Shown in pieces: positions 49,981 to 58,249 of a DNA stretch of 64,000 nt. The notes under the pieces are model-generated. The model was not told where the DNA came from. It did not search any database and was given only the letters and a program-made list of their open reading frames with translations. The position numbers were made by a program, and so were the translations under genes. The stretch is from positions 90,498 to 154,497 of the forward strand of contig NW_024882989.1 of NCBI RefSeq assembly GCF_019059575.1, written 5' to 3'. How positions within the stretch are numbered: the stretch's first letter is position 1; each line of letters begins with the position of its first letter. This stretch comes from Amphibalanus amphitrite. Its lineage: Eukaryota > Arthropoda > Thecostraca > Balanomorpha > Balanidae.

Positions 49981-52900
49981 CTTCAGACGGTAGCCGGATA
50001 TTGCAGTGGTCATAAGTGTCGTCCACATTCTTTCGCGGCAGCCGACGATCGACGATGGCAGTGACCCCCGACCCCCCCTCCAACCCCTCCGCCGACGGAG
50101 CCGCCGCGGGGCCCACGCGCCTCCGTTTCGGCCGCTGCCCCTTTGCGTAGTAGCCACGTGTCTCCGGCGGAGCCACGCGCGGCCAGCCGTCAATTCTCGA
50201 GAGTTTCTGATGTGCGTAGGCGACAGCCGCGGCTAGGGAGGAGTCGGGACGATATATGACCTACGCACACGCACCGTTCCACCGCACGCGCCGGAGATGT
50301 TGCGACATAGAGTAATGAATACTGTATGGAAATGCACATCTAATGAACAAATTAGAGAGTAAATAGAACGAGGCTCTCTGTCGCAGTACCGCCTCTACCG
50401 CTAGCGCTAAACAGCGTCCAAAATGCTAATCTGTTTTCCATAATGGTGTGTGAGAACAGCTGGCTCCCCGAGGCAGTCGCTCGGCGGTGGGGACTCTCGA
50501 TCATCCCGGGCCGGCCTAATTGGGCGGGGGGCGGACTGTTCCCCGGACAGCCGCCCCGAGACAGACCGTGGCGTGCGAGCCGAGCGCCCTCAAGGCTGCG
50601 TCCGAGCCGGCATCAGGACATATTTGCCGCGATTCTCAGCACCCACCCGCTGCCGTCGGCTCCCAGCCCGGCAACAGCTGCATGATAGGGTGTGTCGGTT
50701 GGCATGTGAGGTGTTTTCCGTGCCGGCCGGCCGTTCCCGCTCTGCCTATCTGCTCCGGTACTCTGCCCTCCGAGCGGACCGGTCTCCTCCGCTGGCCGGG
50801 CGCTGCCGATTGTCGCGGCTGAGTGGCGAGGTAGCTCCGGCAGCCAAGGTTACCGGCCGTAATTGGTGCAATGACACGGAAAACTACTGCAGCAGCAATA
50901 GGATCCAACCGGGCGCCTAATGCAATGCATCATCACAGTTAATTGGAGCGATAAGATAGCGAAATGTCTCATCTACCACCGCGGGCGGTCGCAGGTCTCA
51001 GAAGTGCACCAATCAGCCCACACAGCGTGTGTAAGCTGTGGGAGATCAGCCCCTGCAGAGGGCTGGGAGCAGCTCCCATCAGGGCCCCGCTCAGTTATAG
51101 GTGGCCGGTTACACCCGTTCAGTGGCGAGCGAAGCGGCAAATTATACCGCCATCGGTCAGCGCTTGTAACGACCACCGCGGGAGCGGCTGAGAACGGCCC
51201 GGCCGGGCATTAGCGATGGCCATCTGCGATAATACACGTCAGAACGAGTCCGTGCTCGGCCTGGCGAGAGACCGGCGACAGGCCGTGCACCTGGGAGCCG
51301 AGATTAGTCGGCGCCGGGCTCCTCCGGTCAGCGCCGTGACCTAGAATGGGGCGACAGGGCGCTCAGTCCCATGAACTAACGGTGGACGTCTCTTGCTTAC
51401 GCGCTCCGCCGCCCGGTCTGGCCACTTTCTCACACGTGTGCGTGCGCAGAGAAGTGTGGCACGTCTAGCTTAGAGATCAATGACGCGGCCGTAATGGGGC
51501 CGAACGCACAGAGGCCATTTATTTCGGGGCGGTCCTGGAAGTCATTTTTAGCTCTGAGGGTTTGGATAGCGGAGATTTATGCCCGGAAGATCCTAGAGCG
51601 GCGGAGTTGGATAGCACATCTATCTTTAATCTTTCGTGTGCCTTGGGGTGTTTAAACAGCATAGATACGCATCGTACGTTATATCGCGAAAGAACTACAA
51701 AAAAAAGAACAATAGTAAACGATACCAACGACAGCTACTAAAATGGAGAGTGGAAAGCTCTCTTATGAACCATGAAAAAAGAGCTACTTGCTGCAACGCA
51801 TGAAGCAATGTGTGGCACCAAACGCCAGTATGTCACACTGTACCAATGCCGCGTTTCACAATGGCGGCGGCGACCACCACGGTACACTCCTGCCCCGCCC
51901 GGTCGGCCCGCCGCGCCGGCTGCGGCGAGCGGCCCCTCTCCGGGTGTGGGCAAACACGCCTGTTTTTACCGGAGCGCGTGGTCGGCCGACAGCGAGGGTA
52001 GACCGCTGAGAGTGCAGCCCCGTAACTCCCACCCTCTGGCCGAGAGTGACGCCCCACTCATGAGCTTCGGCCGCTGTGGCTTCGGCCGGCTCAAAACAAC
52101 TCAGCGGGGGCGCTATTAAACTCCCACGGACAGATAGCTGGTCCAGGACCACCGCTCGGTCATATCTGCCAGCTCCTGCCGGTTCGTGGCCCAGTGGTTC
52201 GTGGTCCGACGGCTCTATAGTAAGACCTTGGTCCGTGGTCCACGACGCGTGGTCCAGTGGTCCCATTGGAGCGCACAGGAGCGTGCTGGACCGTCATATT
52301 TAGCGCCTGCCAACACGCCATGAGTGGGACGATGGCGGTGGCGGAGGCGGCCATTCTGCTTCCTAGTGGCCTTCGTGGGGAGGACAGGGCCACAGCGCAT
52401 TGCGCCGCACCCCGGCCGCAACTGGCCCGTCATCCACGCGACAGGGACAAAACGACGGCTGCCGGCCGGGTCGGGAGGTCACCGTTTCGCACGGCTGAGG
52501 TAGGGATTGGATGGCCGGCTGTGTTTGTAGTTTGTACCACGCGATGTGGTCCGGGTGAGTCACTCCACCAGATAGTGACTGACACCTCGTGGGATAATGA
52601 CACACCCAGAGAGGGCCGCCGCCTCCACGGCTCGCACCCCGCGGTTCACTGTCCACGCGAATCACTAATGGACCTCGTCAGAGAGACAGGGACCAGTCAT
52701 TACCGCCAATGGACTCGTAAACGTCTCCCGAGAAAAATGACACACAAATCAACAATTGTCAGATCACACCAGGCTCCGCCCCGCGAGAGACACTACCGAG
52801 GCTCCACCCGCTGTGAAGCATCATGAGGAAGACATGACCATCACATACAGGAGAGAAAAGAGAGACAGAGAAGAATGGCGGTACTCACCGGTCGCAGTTG

Positions 52901-53736
52901 TTCTGCAGGGTGCGTGCAGTCACCGTGAAGGACTTGGGCGGGCCGGGGGCCACGGTCGGCTTCGGAGTCGCCTTGGGCTTCTTCCAGATGTCATCAGCGT
53001 CCGACTCTTTGCGCCACGAGTAGAGCGCGCTGTTGCGCCATGAAGTGATGGAATCCTTCCAGTGATCCTTCACGGGACTGATATCCCAGGCATCCTTCCA
53101 GATTTTGCTGGTGGTCCACATCTGATCGCGGGGCGAGCGCGATGACTCGACCGATCCGAGCGAGACGTCCGAGCCGCACGACTCCTTTGACTTGGAGGAG
53201 GAGGCCGTGGACGCGGTGGACGACTTGCTGGCCGGGTCGCGGATGCCGTACTCGGACTTGACTCCGAGGATGCGGAGGCCGCAGTCGGCGTCACTGCGCG
53301 AACGCAGCGAGCCGTAACCCGAGTTGCTGCGGCTGAAGTTGCTCTTGTTGTTGGAGTTGGAGAGTCCACCGGTGGGCGTCGGCGCAGCGAGCCACTGCGC
53401 CTTCAGGGCGTTGTTGTCCACACGGCGCGATCCCTGGCAGAAACACGATTCCAGGCCACACTGGCCCTTCTTGCTGAGCCGGCAGTTGGCCAACTCAACA
53501 GCGGTCTTCACTGGCAGTGGAGAAGCGCGCGTCAGGTACGAGTGCTTCGACTCGTCCGACGAACGCGACAGCATGTTCAGGCTGAGCGGAGACCGGCCCG
53601 TCTCATGCGGCGCGGTGGTCTTGAAGACGACCGCGCAGCTGGGAGGCTTGGCCAGCCGTCCGTCAGTCTCGAGCTGGGAGCGCTTGGCCGGCGCGCGGCA
53701 CCCCACGGCGCTCCTCTGGATCTGAGAGATCGTCAT
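15535..53736 (-). CDS. Doa: LAMMER/CLK-family protein kinase (Doa orthologue), whole gene model
   Basis: This is a dual-specificity kinase that phosphorylates SR splicing factors in the nucleus and other substrates. The route 53736-52889, 40553-40403, 28572-28494, 26032-25966, 25432-25319, 24440-24350, 23867-23697, 22072-21943, 18104-17960, 17143-17038, 16305-16199, 15607-15535 sums to 2082 bases, or 693 aa plus stop, with no frame break. Seen in that product: glycine loop GEGTFG (367-372), ATP lysine K389, helix-C glutamate E404, catalytic loop HTDLKPEN with D486, DFG at 523-525, APE at 545-547 and the diagnostic [11 protein letters not shown] at 584-594. The N-terminal half is Ser/Arg-rich, as in CLKs. 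A second start exon (31752-29350) joins the same downstream exons to give 1161 aa. All junctions have GT-AG borders. An intronless gene sits inside the 3838-bp intron. Only the N-terminal routes are uncertain; they need transcript support. Confidence 0.92.
15608..16198 (-). other. Doa intron, 591 bp
   Basis: GTAAGG donor and TTACAG acceptor. It contains ordinary single-copy-looking DNA with no further feature seen. Confidence 0.8.
16199..16305 (-). CDS. Doa: Doa exon, kinase subdomain XI region
   Basis: 107 bp after TTCACAG, ending AG before GTAAGG. Encodes residues 635-669, including [19 protein letters not shown], the conserved C-lobe helix block of CLK kinases with its invariant Arg. Confidence 0.92.
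16306..17037 (-). other. Doa intron, 732 bp
   Basis: GTGAGC donor. No repeat or embedded gene was seen. Confidence 0.8.
17038..17143 (-). CDS. Doa: Doa exon, LAMMER-kinase insert
   Basis: 106 bp after TTGCAG. Encodes [19 protein letters not shown] and [11 protein letters not shown], the CLK-specific insert following the LAMMER helix. The usual SAGRYV reads SAARYV here, a mild substitution. Confidence 0.93.
17144..17959 (-). other. Doa intron, 816 bp
   Basis: GTGAGC donor and TTGCAG acceptor. GC-rich, with no separate feature supported. Confidence 0.8.
17960..18104 (-). CDS. Doa: Doa exon carrying the LAMMER motif
   Basis: 145 bp after TTTCAG. Encodes ELGWSQ (its Glu split across the junction), [13 protein letters not shown] and [11 protein letters not shown], the motif that names the family. 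Ends in AG, completing an Arg with the next exon. Confidence 0.95.
18105..18904 (-). other. Doa intron segment below the nested gene
   Basis: Part of the 3838-bp intron and presumably includes the 3' UTR of the nested SH2 gene. There is no canonical AATAAA on the - strand here; TTAATAAG near 18592 is only a weak alternative. Confidence 0.4.
18905..20305 (-). CDS. Intronless SH2 adaptor resembling BLNK/SLP-76, nested in a Doa intron
   Basis: One 466-codon frame runs from an ATG at 20305 (context CGCCATGGA, close to Kozak) to TGA at 18907-18905. The upstream in-frame extension has no ATG. Order: a short charged N-terminus; Gln/His-rich 37-53; KPPPPPVP at 65-72; tandem RSPVPx repeats 96-168; candidate phosphotyrosine sites Y185 (IYNEP), Y221 (IYCVPAEE), Y232 and Y245; acidic [13 protein letters not shown] about 257-269; proline-rich 283-345; SH2 domain about 362-455 with DGSFLVRP (Arg388 would bind phosphotyrosine) and YALGSEK then FGSVEEMI. 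The last block and the YxxPAEE site followed by acidic residues resemble BLNK, a scaffold linking Syk-type kinases to PLC-gamma and Vav. The protein has no catalytic domain. Intronless structure inside a same-strand intron suggests a retrocopy origin. Orthology is inferred. Confidence 0.85.
   Translation of the reverse strand: MDGANIVERMKQRFEQLDHRAAEEQIPPSRNRLGHPQHGQQHDQHRQQHSQQRQPAVLGSRGLTKPPPPPVPQTKGVFRPVKPTEAPPSKSVPVPPRSPVPARSPALGHVPIPSRSPVHTRSPVAGHVAAPSRSPVPPRSPVPPRSPVAPRSPVPSRSPVPSRSPVPPSVPVHVNTSTLEPQNIYNEPTEEGTEPHDMPEMTTSVGVATQHTVHEPDEDIYCVPAEEIGGEYANSFAQPDGQPGYVGAADEFFSDSEEWTDYSDDFEEEPVPEPQPHQQQLAPEPPPPPSSLPPLPPSRAPPSGLGAPPLLPGRLPPASIASRPLPPPPVSPPLKPPSPPLRPPASATNQPGTPPALTISSHGWFHPVDRAAARTLLEHAGDGSFLVRPTRRGGATTPYALTLRHAGREVNLIVRQRPDGRYALGSEKPEEVSFGSVEEMIGHHQREPLALADGSLVCLGRYPGQE
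19800..20030 (-). repeat. Coding minisatellite, about 18-bp unit
   Basis: Imperfect tandem copies of a unit like GGAGACCTTGAAGGTACC encode the RSPVPx hexapeptide array of the SH2 adaptor. Units differ mostly by substitutions that keep Ser-Pro and Arg. Confidence 0.85.
20306..21942 (-). other. Doa intron segment above the nested gene
   Basis: Contains the presumed promoter and 5' UTR of the nested SH2 gene. No TATA box or clear initiator was recognised. The remainder is plain intron DNA. Confidence 0.4.
21943..22072 (-). CDS. Doa: Doa exon, activation segment
   Basis: 130 bp after TTCACAG, ending in G before GTGAGT. Encodes [16 protein letters not shown] then [10 protein letters not shown]: the DFG magnesium-binding motif, the CLK signature [12 protein letters not shown], and the APE end of the activation loop. 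Confidence 0.96.
22427..22624. mobile_element. 198-bp MITE with 9-bp target duplication (Mutator-like)
   Basis: Terminal inverted repeats of about 20 bp share AGCGGTAGGTTTTGCAC. The flanking direct repeat TCTCGCGGG occurs at 22418-22426 and 22625-22633. A 9-bp duplication is typical of MULE/Mutator elements. It lies in the Doa intron 22073-23696. Confidence 0.7.
22700..23112. mobile_element. 413-bp MITE with 8-bp target duplication (hAT-like)
   Basis: The ends are TAGAGGTGGCAAAA and its exact inverse. The direct repeat GTGGGAAA flanks it at 22692-22699 and 23113-23120. The interior has imperfect GGACCCG/CGGGTCC motifs that could fold back. There is no coding capacity. It lies in a Doa intron. 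Confidence 0.85.
23121..23696 (-). other. Remainder of Doa intron
   Basis: Intron DNA between the 413-bp MITE and the donor GTATGT at 23696. No further feature was seen. Confidence 0.5.
23697..23867 (-). CDS. Doa: Doa exon, catalytic loop
   Basis: 171 bp, exactly 57 codons, after CCGCAG and before GTATGT. Encodes [20 protein letters not shown] and [18 protein letters not shown]. The catalytic Asp (486 in the 693-aa product) and Lys488 are intact. Confidence 0.96.
23868..24349 (-). other. Doa intron, 482 bp
   Basis: GTGAGT donor and CGCAG acceptor. Nothing else seen. Confidence 0.8.
24350..24440 (-). CDS. Doa: Doa exon, hinge region
   Basis: 91 bp after TTCGCAG. Encodes [14 protein letters not shown] and [15 protein letters not shown], the strand-5/hinge segment of CLK kinases, and ends in phase 0. 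Confidence 0.95.
24441..25318 (-). other. Doa intron, 878 bp
   Basis: GTAAGT donor. No embedded feature was supported. Confidence 0.8.
25319..25432 (-). CDS. Doa: Doa exon, ATP lysine and helix C
   Basis: 114 bp after TTTGCAG. Encodes [20 protein letters not shown] and [17 protein letters not shown]. Lys389 (IALK) and Glu404 form the expected salt-bridge pair. Its last two bases (AA) make Asn with the next exon. Confidence 0.95.
25433..25965 (-). other. Doa intron, 533 bp
   Basis: GTAAGA donor at 25965. An open frame crosses this intron on the - strand but it is not coding by splice evidence. Confidence 0.8.
25966..26032 (-). CDS. Doa: Doa exon, glycine loop
   Basis: 67 bp after TTGCAG. 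Encodes [20 protein letters not shown], the nucleotide-binding P-loop of the kinase. Confidence 0.95.
26033..28493 (-). other. Doa intron, 2461 bp, with a long hairpin
   Basis: Donor GTGAGT at 28493. It holds the perfect inverted repeat at 27450-27564. The rest is GC-rich DNA without recognised features. Confidence 0.7.
27450..27564. repeat. Perfect inverted repeat: 54-bp arms, 7-base loop
   Basis: The left arm 27450-27503 is the exact reverse complement of the right arm 27511-27564. The loop 27504-27510 is GAGACGA. No target duplication is evident outside the arms. Possible origins are a fold-back element, a hairpin precursor, or a local inverted duplication, biological or made in assembly. 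Confidence 0.95.
28494..28572 (-). CDS. Doa: Doa exon, shared acceptor of both N-terminal routes
   Basis: 79 bp after CTCGGCAG, beginning in phase 0. Encodes [20 protein letters not shown] and DVLQNR, the acidic EDD-GHLIY stretch that directly precedes the CLK kinase domain. The last T makes Tyr with the next exon. Confidence 0.92.
28573..29349 (-). other. Intron between the 801-codon exon and the shared Doa exon
   Basis: 777 bp with a GTAGAA donor (weaker than the other donors). No repeat was recognised. Confidence 0.6.
29350..31752 (-). CDS. Doa: Alternative Doa first exon, 801 codons
   Basis: Starts at ATG 31752 (context GCC ATG); upstream in-frame sequence has only non-ATG codons. It runs 801 codons to AAG before a GTAGAA donor, ending in phase 0, which matches the shared exon at 28572. 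Features: basic Ser/Arg N-terminus; a block [15 protein letters not shown] then WEEKYKKRQ (about 88-122); His/Ser/Arg-rich 125-270; acidic [15 protein letters not shown] about 498-513; a Glu/Lys/Leu predicted coiled coil about 535-607; a [20 protein letters not shown] block about 640-660; and a basic end. Drosophila Doa is known to make a very large isoform from a separate promoter, which this would parallel. I do not recognise the domain itself. A separate gene is possible but less likely given phase, strand and a 777-bp gap. Confidence 0.75.
31753..36399 (-). other. Upstream region and intron: presumed promoter of the long Doa form
   Basis: 31.75-33.5 kb is strongly GC-rich with CG dinucleotides and GCC/CGG triplet clusters (about 32843-32856, 33318-33360), as expected near a promoter. 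A TATATTTA-like box on the - strand lies near 32296-32303, unsupported by an initiator. From 33.5 kb it is ordinary intron of the distal-promoter transcript. No exon passed phase tests. Confidence 0.35.
34190..34410. repeat. (GTCC)n tetranucleotide repeat, imperfect
   Basis: Runs of GTCC/CGTC units with GTCT variants. Frames across it (Arg-Pro-Ser-Val type) are artefacts of the repeat. Confidence 0.95.
36408..37629. mobile_element. 1.22 kb hAT-like element with internal GAGGGCCC minisatellite
   Basis: The ends are TAGGGTGTTTCA and its exact inverse TGAAACACCCTA. The 8-bp direct repeat CTGGATAT flanks it at 36400-36407 and 37630-37637. A second inverted pair lies inside (AGGTCGCACATTT near 36521, AAAGTGTGCGACCCCT near 37485). 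Between them sits a foreign-looking core beginning CAGTGGCGGCGGAA near 36618, with a GGGGGTGCAGCTGCACCCCC palindrome and then the minisatellite at 36890-37400. No transposase. Confidence 0.88.
36890..37400. repeat. CTGAGGGCCC minisatellite
   Basis: Irregular tandem units of about 25-35 bp built on TCTGAGGGCCC with ACGACGG or ACGACC connectors. A unit cluster at about 36946-37018 is repeated at about 37112-37178, indicating local duplication. Confidence 0.85.
37638..39960 (-). other. Doa intron DNA
   Basis: GC-rich single-copy-looking sequence in the 11.8 kb intron between 40403 and 28572. No exon, RNA gene or mobile element was recognised. Confidence 0.4.
39961..40110. repeat. Decamer minisatellite GTCAnnnGnC
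   Basis: About fourteen imperfect 10-base units (GTCATCGGCC, GTCAGCGGGC, GTCATCCAGC and variants) in a row. It ends about 290 bases before the donor of the Arg/Ser Doa exon in + coordinates, so on the transcript it lies just inside the following intron. Confidence 0.8.
40403..40553 (-). CDS. Doa: Doa exon, Arg/Ser-rich linker
   Basis: 151 bp after TCTCTCCAG and before GTGAGT. The first base completes an Arg from the distal first exon, then 50 codons run in frame, ending in phase 0. The Arg/Ser block with [20 protein letters not shown] resembles the RS-rich N-termini of CLK kinases that bind SR proteins. Phase fits both neighbours exactly. Confidence 0.85.
40554..49790 (-). other. First Doa intron (12.3 kb), distal part
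   Basis: Mostly GC-rich until about 46.3 kb, then AT-rich (46.4-47.5 kb). Open frames such as 41048-41791 (-) and 48-48.6 kb have no recognisable domain and look like GC-driven chance frames. A tRNA-derived repeat may lie near 47.58-47.95 kb (GGTTCAAGGTCC near 47696), but this is weak. No gene is supported. Confidence 0.4.
49791..49978. repeat. (GGGAGA)n then (GA)n compound microsatellite
   Basis: A hexanucleotide GGGAGA array (about 49800-49898) passes directly into a pure GA array (about 49899-49978). Overlapping frames are artefacts. Confidence 0.95.
49979..52888 (-). other. First Doa intron, proximal part
   Basis: GC-rich DNA with the donor GTGAGT at 52888-52883. A small GGTCC-rich direct repeat patch lies at about 52180-52262. 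No exon was recognised. Confidence 0.4.
52889..53736 (-). CDS. Doa: Distal Doa first coding exon, Ser- and Trp-rich
   Basis: Starts at ATG 53736 (context GGAACATGA); the frame is open further upstream but without ATG. It encodes 282 residues plus two bases (CG) before a GTGAGT donor, joining in phase with the exon at 40553. Seen: a Ser/Asn-rich stretch about 130-205 ([20 protein letters not shown]), Ser clusters, then seven tryptophans at residues 207-251 in W-K/R-D/N type contexts, and a Lys/Pro segment [15 protein letters not shown]. No known domain was recognised. Membership of Doa rests on strand, splice borders, phase, and the whole model being divisible by three. Confidence 0.78.
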
Positions 53737-55425
53737 GTTCCTCGTTTCTGGTGCGGGCAGTCTGGTGCTGAAAGGCAGCACAGGCAGTAGACAGCGACAG
53801 GCAGGCGCTGCTGGGCAGTGACAGTAGGTGTCCGACACACGGCAGTGGTGCTGGCAGTCACGCTGTCTCCGTTGGGGGGCAGCGGCACCGTCAGCAGCAG
53901 TCGGCGGCGCGCGGCTCCGGAGCCGGACTAGAACGTCCGCACTGGGCTCGCCTCGCCGGCGGACTGACCGGCCGTCGCCGCCGCTCCGCCGCCGCCGCCG
54001 CCGCCGCCACCCCGCGGCCGCTTCCGTTAGTCCGTGACGCAACGATAGCTGGGGACAACGGCCGCCGGCTGCGCCGCGCACCGCGAACGGGGCACAAAGG
54101 GCCCGCACACGTGCACCTGTGCGTGGGGGCGGCGCAGGGCGCGTGGCGCAGCCCCGGGGCGCGTGTCACCGCACGACCCAGATGGCGTGTCGCGTCTTGG
54201 AGATGACGCGTGTGACGATCACGTGGCCCGACGTGGTGCAACATGGGGAGACGGGGATGACTCAGCCACGTGTATGAACGTCAGGGCGGATGATCGGAAG
54301 AATATTCACATGGGCAGGACCAGGACTTGCGCGGGTCTTTCCCGTTATTCTCGACTTGTCTCGAAGGCGGATGTGATGCACGTTAGCTCATGCATCGTGT
54401 GAGACGTCCACGCCCGTTTGGCAATGTTGTGTAGACGGCGAGGTTTTTACCGGTGACGCTTTCAGTTCTTTGACGCACGATAGGCGGCGGCGACCTTGCC
54501 GCACGGCTGATGTGTTGCAGCTGTGCGCTTTACGTCGAGGTTCTTTAGCAGGAAGTGCACACACCGGATAAAGGCGCGTGATTATCGGCAGCCAGGTTTT
54601 GTGTCCCGTTCTTGTGCCGTCTCGGATAGGGACGGCCGTTTGCGAGCTTCTACCGTTGTGCAGCTTGACTCTTGGCTTGACTCTAGTCCGGCCATTCCTG
54701 CCGACTCCCCTGTCGGCTCTCCCTCCAGTCTCCTTCACTGGGGACACCTCCGTCACCCTGCTGTCGGGACCATCTGGCGTAAACAGCCTGTTTGTCACAG
54801 GGGGCTGACGACTCCGACTGCGCTTTGTTCGATGACGAGGAGCGATGAGGCCAGTGGAGTCTGTGGACTCCGTTCTCACCAGTCGTCTCGGAATTACTGG
54901 GTTGGGCAGTCCGAGTTGCCATGTGGTTGATTTAGACGACTGGACCCGAGTCCATGGATGACACAAGCGCCGGACGGCTGTGGCAAAAGGATTATAGCCG
55001 CGCCTTGGTCAGATGGCCAGGACCGATTGTTCTAGAAAAAAAGATGAAACGTCACGGAATCTGCTTTATGTCTATTTATACGCAGCCGAGCGTTGACCGG
55101 TCGATGACCGTTTATCAGGACGACAAAACAAGTTAGGATTTGGATACCGCGTCGTAACAGGCTTATTTTCTGCTTTATTTGATTTATGAATTAAGTTAAT
55201 ACCGCAGTATGCAGTTATCACCATCGCTCTTGATTTTGAACTGTTTGATTCAACTCGCCGTCCGGTAATTTACTACACGGAAGTGGCTCTCAAGGTATGA
55301 AACGGAAGATATTGAATTGAAAGGTTTAACTGTATTGCCGTTTGAAAAGTGACCGGATGAAGTGTTAGTTATTTGTTTCCAATGTCAATTTCTTTTTTTC
55401 ATCAAGTTGTTAAAAAATGAAAACT
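53737..55425 (-). other. Presumed distal promoter and 5' UTR of Doa, plus flank
   Basis: 53.9-54.2 kb is very GC-rich with a (GCC)n run at about 53986-54008, consistent with a CpG-type promoter and 5' UTR. No TATA box was seen. From 54.3 to 55.4 kb there is ordinary intergenic DNA becoming AT-rich. Confidence 0.4.
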
Positions 55426-56445
55426 TTAACCCGCGCACCGATGGGGGGGGGGCGGATATCCGCCCCCCCCCCTGAGGTTTTTCGCGGATAGCGGGAAAAC
55501 CGCGGCGCGTAGCGCCGCGAAATTTGGTATGACTATTCTCTCATCAATTTTACACATGGTGTGCAAGTTTGAACCTCCTAACTTTGAAGGTCAGGTCACC
55601 AGGTCACTTTGAATGACCCAACCTCAAGTCACTTTTTTGCAACTTTGTCACCGTGCCAGAGCTACAGTAGATGTCGGAGGCCTTTGAAAGTCGCAGGATG
55701 TTATTAGGTCATTAGTAGCTACAATTTGTTTATCTCGGAATTTTGATGTCGGTGACCTAAGGTCAGGTCAATTTCGCGACCTCCCCATTATAAGTCAATG
55801 GGGGAAAAATCAACTCCCTGTTTTTACCACTAAAACGGGTCGGAATGGCCCCATATACCATACATGACTTCATATACGATCAACCTTCACTACCTTGAGG
55901 TCTGTTTTGATGTTGGGCAGCTGTAAGGTCATATGACGTCATCAAAGGTCACCAAAGGTTTTTTTTTTTACCAATAACTCCGTACAGGAACAAGATACAG
56001 CCGCGCGGACGGTCTCATTGTGTTCAGCTCGTCAAGACGCATCGAATGATATACATGATGACCTCGAGGTCACGTGACCTGAGGTCAACCTTTGACCTTG
56101 ACCTTTCGAGGTCAACATATATATCATTCGATGCGGATTGACGAGAGGATCACGATGATGCCCTTAGTTTGTTCCTATCTTGACTAATTCGAAAGTTATT
56201 CGAGAAAAACTCTCTCCATATCTAGCGCCGCCATTTTGACTTTTTCGATCCCTGTGACGTCATCTTTGACCTGACCTGAAAATGACCTTAGTAAAAATTG
56301 TAGACCATGTCCGTGCGTATCCGATACCGTTTACCGCTTGTCGCTATCTTGCTTCGTTCTCGAGATCTCAGGGGGGGGGGGCGGTCATCCGCCCCCCCCC
56401 CGTCGGTGCGAAGTTGGCGCAGACCCCCGTCGGTGCGCGGGTTAA
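55426..56445 (-). mobile_element. Complete TTAA element, inverted near-identical copy of 2199-3226
   Basis: TTAA (55426-55429) CCCGCGCACCGATGGGG at the left and the inverse GTCGGTGCGCGGG TTAA (56442-56445) at the right. Read on the - strand it matches copy A along its whole length, with only scattered differences in the stretches I compared. Subterminal palindromes have cores CGGATATCCG and CGGTCATCCG. Confidence 0.88.
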
Positions 56446-58065
56446 ATATAACCATACATCCTACGTCCATACCATGCAATTGAATGGAAACGTTAAGCAT
56501 GCAATACAAATCAGCAGGCAACGATTTCTTTTTCGTCCTGCCTGTAAGTTCGATTGCTGACCCACCAAGCCAGTGCAATTTTCTGTTTGCAAACACACAA
56601 CCAAAAATATTTCCTGGTATCATGACTGTCTTTTTTTGCTTCATTTCGCTTTAAATCTCACGGCAGGTACTGTGAACTTGTCAACGGCTGCACATGCAGT
56701 CATTAGCTGTCTGAAGCAAGTCACGATGGTCCATTAAACAAAAAGTAATCGCTGCTCGTCTGCAAGTAATTGTTGCTAACTGTTAGGGCCCAGTCTGTTC
56801 CAGTGCAGTCGCATGTGGACCAGATGTCGAACATTCTTTACAGCTTCTTGTGCGTGAGTTTTCAGGTTCTGCAGCTAGAGTCGAACACCTATTCAGCACG
56901 GAGAAAAATCCCTCAGCTCATACTTCCGCAGACCGAATTGTGCGTGTGGTCACGAGAAAATGGACGATTCATCAGATCCTTGCATCAACCGAAACTGTGA
57001 CGTGCAGTCGTCTGATTCGACTCCGAGACCCATGCGTACTGCGTCCACCATGGGCTCAGCGAACCCACACGCTTCCAGAGCGATCTGTTTGTTTATTCAG
57101 CAAACAGCGCGTAATGGTCGCACTTTGAGTCATGAGTCGCTGTCGGCCGGTCAGTGCGGCAGACCGGCGTCATATACATTTCGACTGGACCATTAATTGT
57201 GCTGGCGTCACTGACATCTCATGGACATTTACCGACGGAGAGAGGACCATCAGAGTACCTCTGACCCACGTGGTGGTCGGATAGTGGGCACATGGGTCAA
57301 GAGCAAAACATAATTCGTCGATGAGCGAGTGATTACAACATGCGAAAGAATGGTAGCTCCTGTATAAGAAAAGCAAAATTATAAGCGTTTGCAGTACATG
57401 ACATTAACTGACTGAAAATATCAGTCACCTGCGCTTTTCTTATCAGTTGTCTATTTGCCGTCCTGCAATCACAAAAAGAAATATGCTCAGCCATTTTCAT
57501 CGGTCAACATACAAAGCCGATTTCAGCCTCGGCAGCACTATTCGAGGTCAAGTTGCTGCAGCGTCAATAAGCACCCGTTCGGCTTACATCAGTCAATGTG
57601 GCCTGAATCGGCCTAAATCGGCTTCAAGGCGCGATGCCGTTCCCACCGCCATATTGACGCGACCGTGGCCAGTGTGGGGTGGCCGATAGTGGACCAAGGC
57701 CGGCCGAGCGGGCAGCCCGAGCATCGGACGGCACGGGCTCAGCTGACGGCCGTCACGCTGTCACGCGTCACGCCGTCACGCTCGTCACGGCCCGGTCAGC
57801 CGGGTTCGTCACTGTCACACTTCCGCGCCCTCTGCCGGAACGGCGAGTGGCAAAGGCTCGAACGCCGTCAGCGCGAATCATGCGGCCGACCGCGGGGCAA
57901 GTCCGTCTGCCGTACCCACTTGTGCCAGGTACTGCGCAGACTGATGTAAGTGCTTTGCAACGACGACGCGAGCCGCATGCGCACTGCAAGCACGCACACC
58001 AGTGGTGACTAGTGAAATCTGTGGCCATCTCTTCAGCTGAAGAACACTTTCATCTGCAGACCGTC
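56446..58065. other. Intergenic DNA
   Basis: No gene was recognised. A patch of GTCACG repeats lies at about 57745-57820. This is flank upstream of Doa. Confidence 0.4.
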
Positions 58066-58249
58066 AGCAGCAGCATAGGCGTAGGAACAGGGGGGGCCAG
58101 GTGGGCAAGTGCCCACCCACTTTTCGAGGTGGGGGGGCCAACCATGTGTTTTGGCCCACCCACTTTTTACTCGAGGCCCCTCGTCTCGATTTGAGAGGAC
58201 GTCGTCACCTTCCAGAATAAACAAACTCGGTAAAAATAAGTTCCACGAA

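Noticed and set aside
53737..54108. N-terminal extension of the distal Doa exon
   Set aside because: Open frame without ATG through a GCC-repeat, GC-rich segment; more likely 5' UTR.
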